From contig DFBZ01000078.1 in NCBI GenBank assembly GCA_002366835.1, positions 1 to 6,459 of the forward strand: a stretch of DNA of 6,459 nt, given 5' to 3'. This document shows positions 6,352 to 6,459 of this stretch, piece by piece. The DNA is from Gammaproteobacteria bacterium UBA3067. GTDB lineage: Bacteria; Pseudomonadota; Gammaproteobacteria; Pseudomonadales; UBA3067. How positions within the stretch are numbered: position 1 is the stretch's first letter; each line of letters begins with the position of its first letter. The translations under genes were made by a program, and so were the position numbers. A model generated the notes under the pieces. That model did no database searches, was not told the DNA's origin, and saw nothing but the letters and a program-made list of their open reading frames with translations.

Positions 6352-6459
6352 AAAAATAACTCGTCAGCTTAAATCAGACTGTTGCGAACAATGGGTAGTA
6401 ATGGGCATTCAACAGGTTCGCAATATGCCTTGCCTTTCCCCGTTTAACTTGAGACTGCT
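6352..6459 (-). promoter_or_regulatory. cobO leader, candidate (partial or degenerate) cobalamin riboswitch
   Basis: This is the only non-coding stretch and lies directly upstream of the operon's first visible gene. On the minus strand, AGTTAAACGGGGAA (6449 down to 6436) closely matches the GTTAAACGGGAA core typical of proteobacterial AdoCbl riboswitches. It is followed by GAACC (6419-6415), TGCCC (6407-6403) and CGCAACAGT (6386-6378), which recall GAATCC and the CTGCCCCCGCAACTGT box in the right order. However, about 16 bases separate the TGCCC and CGCAAC halves, and the usual 3' box (AAGCCAGGAGACC) is reduced at best to AAGCTGACGAG. The 5' part would lie outside the window. A true but diverged riboswitch, a decayed one, or chance resemblance are all possible. 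Confidence 0.35.
6379..6429 (-). repeat. Nested, mutually exclusive inverted repeats in the cobO leader
   Basis: On the minus strand TTGCGAAC (6423-6416) is perfectly complementary to GTTCGCAA (6389-6382). The adjacent CTGTTG (6415-6410) is complementary to CAACAG (6384-6379), which shares the CAA at 6384-6382 with the first pairing. A third pairing, GGCAT (6429-6425) with ATGCC (6408-6404), is also possible. The two main helices cannot both form fully, which would suit an RNA switch, but the arrangement is short enough that chance is not excluded. Confidence 0.5.

Noticed and set aside
6352..6459. A complete, canonical AdoCbl riboswitch or an assignable sigma-70 promoter for cobO
   Set aside because: Only one core motif matches well, the 3' box is not recognisable, and no convincing -35/-10 pair could be placed before the window ends, so only a tentative regulatory call is made.

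Overview
The window holds a single minus-strand cobalamin (vitamin B12) biosynthesis operon. It is tightly packed and reads right to left. In transcription order the genes are cobO (corrinoid adenosyltransferase), cobB/cbiA (a,c-diamide synthase), a small membrane protein of the nickel/cobalt transporter type, cbiD (C1 methyltransferase), cobK/cbiJ (precorrin-6A reductase), cobH/cbiC (precorrin-8X methylmutase) and cobL/cbiET (C5,15-methyltransferase/decarboxylase). cobL runs off the left edge, so the operon continues outside the window.

The protein sequences look gammaproteobacterial. CobO resembles the enterobacterial BtuR type, and CobB and CobH resemble Pseudomonas-type proteins. By eye the GC content is a little under half, which would fit an environmental or marine gammaproteobacterium rather than a high-GC pseudomonad. 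That placement is inference from remembered family sequences, not a search.

Layout: 6352-6459 is the only non-coding stretch. It is the cobO leader and, read on the minus strand, contains a motif typical of the cobalamin riboswitch core plus several competing inverted repeats; the rest of the riboswitch consensus is degenerate or lies off the edge. From 6351 down to 1 everything is coding. Gene junctions are overlaps or near-contacts (TAATG, an 11-nt overlap, direct abutment, TGATG, a 12-nt gap, TGATG), so translational coupling along one mRNA is likely.

Working together: CobL, CobH, CbiD and CobK carry out middle steps of corrin ring construction (C1, C5 and C15 methylation, C12 decarboxylation, macrocycle reduction, methyl migration). 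CobB amidates side chains a and c, CobO adds the upper adenosyl ligand, and the His-rich transporter probably supplies cobalt. CbiD, classically from the anaerobic (early-cobalt) route, sits beside proteins usually named after the aerobic route, a mixed set also known from Pseudomonas. I saw no mobile elements, tRNAs, rRNAs, CRISPR arrays or broken genes.
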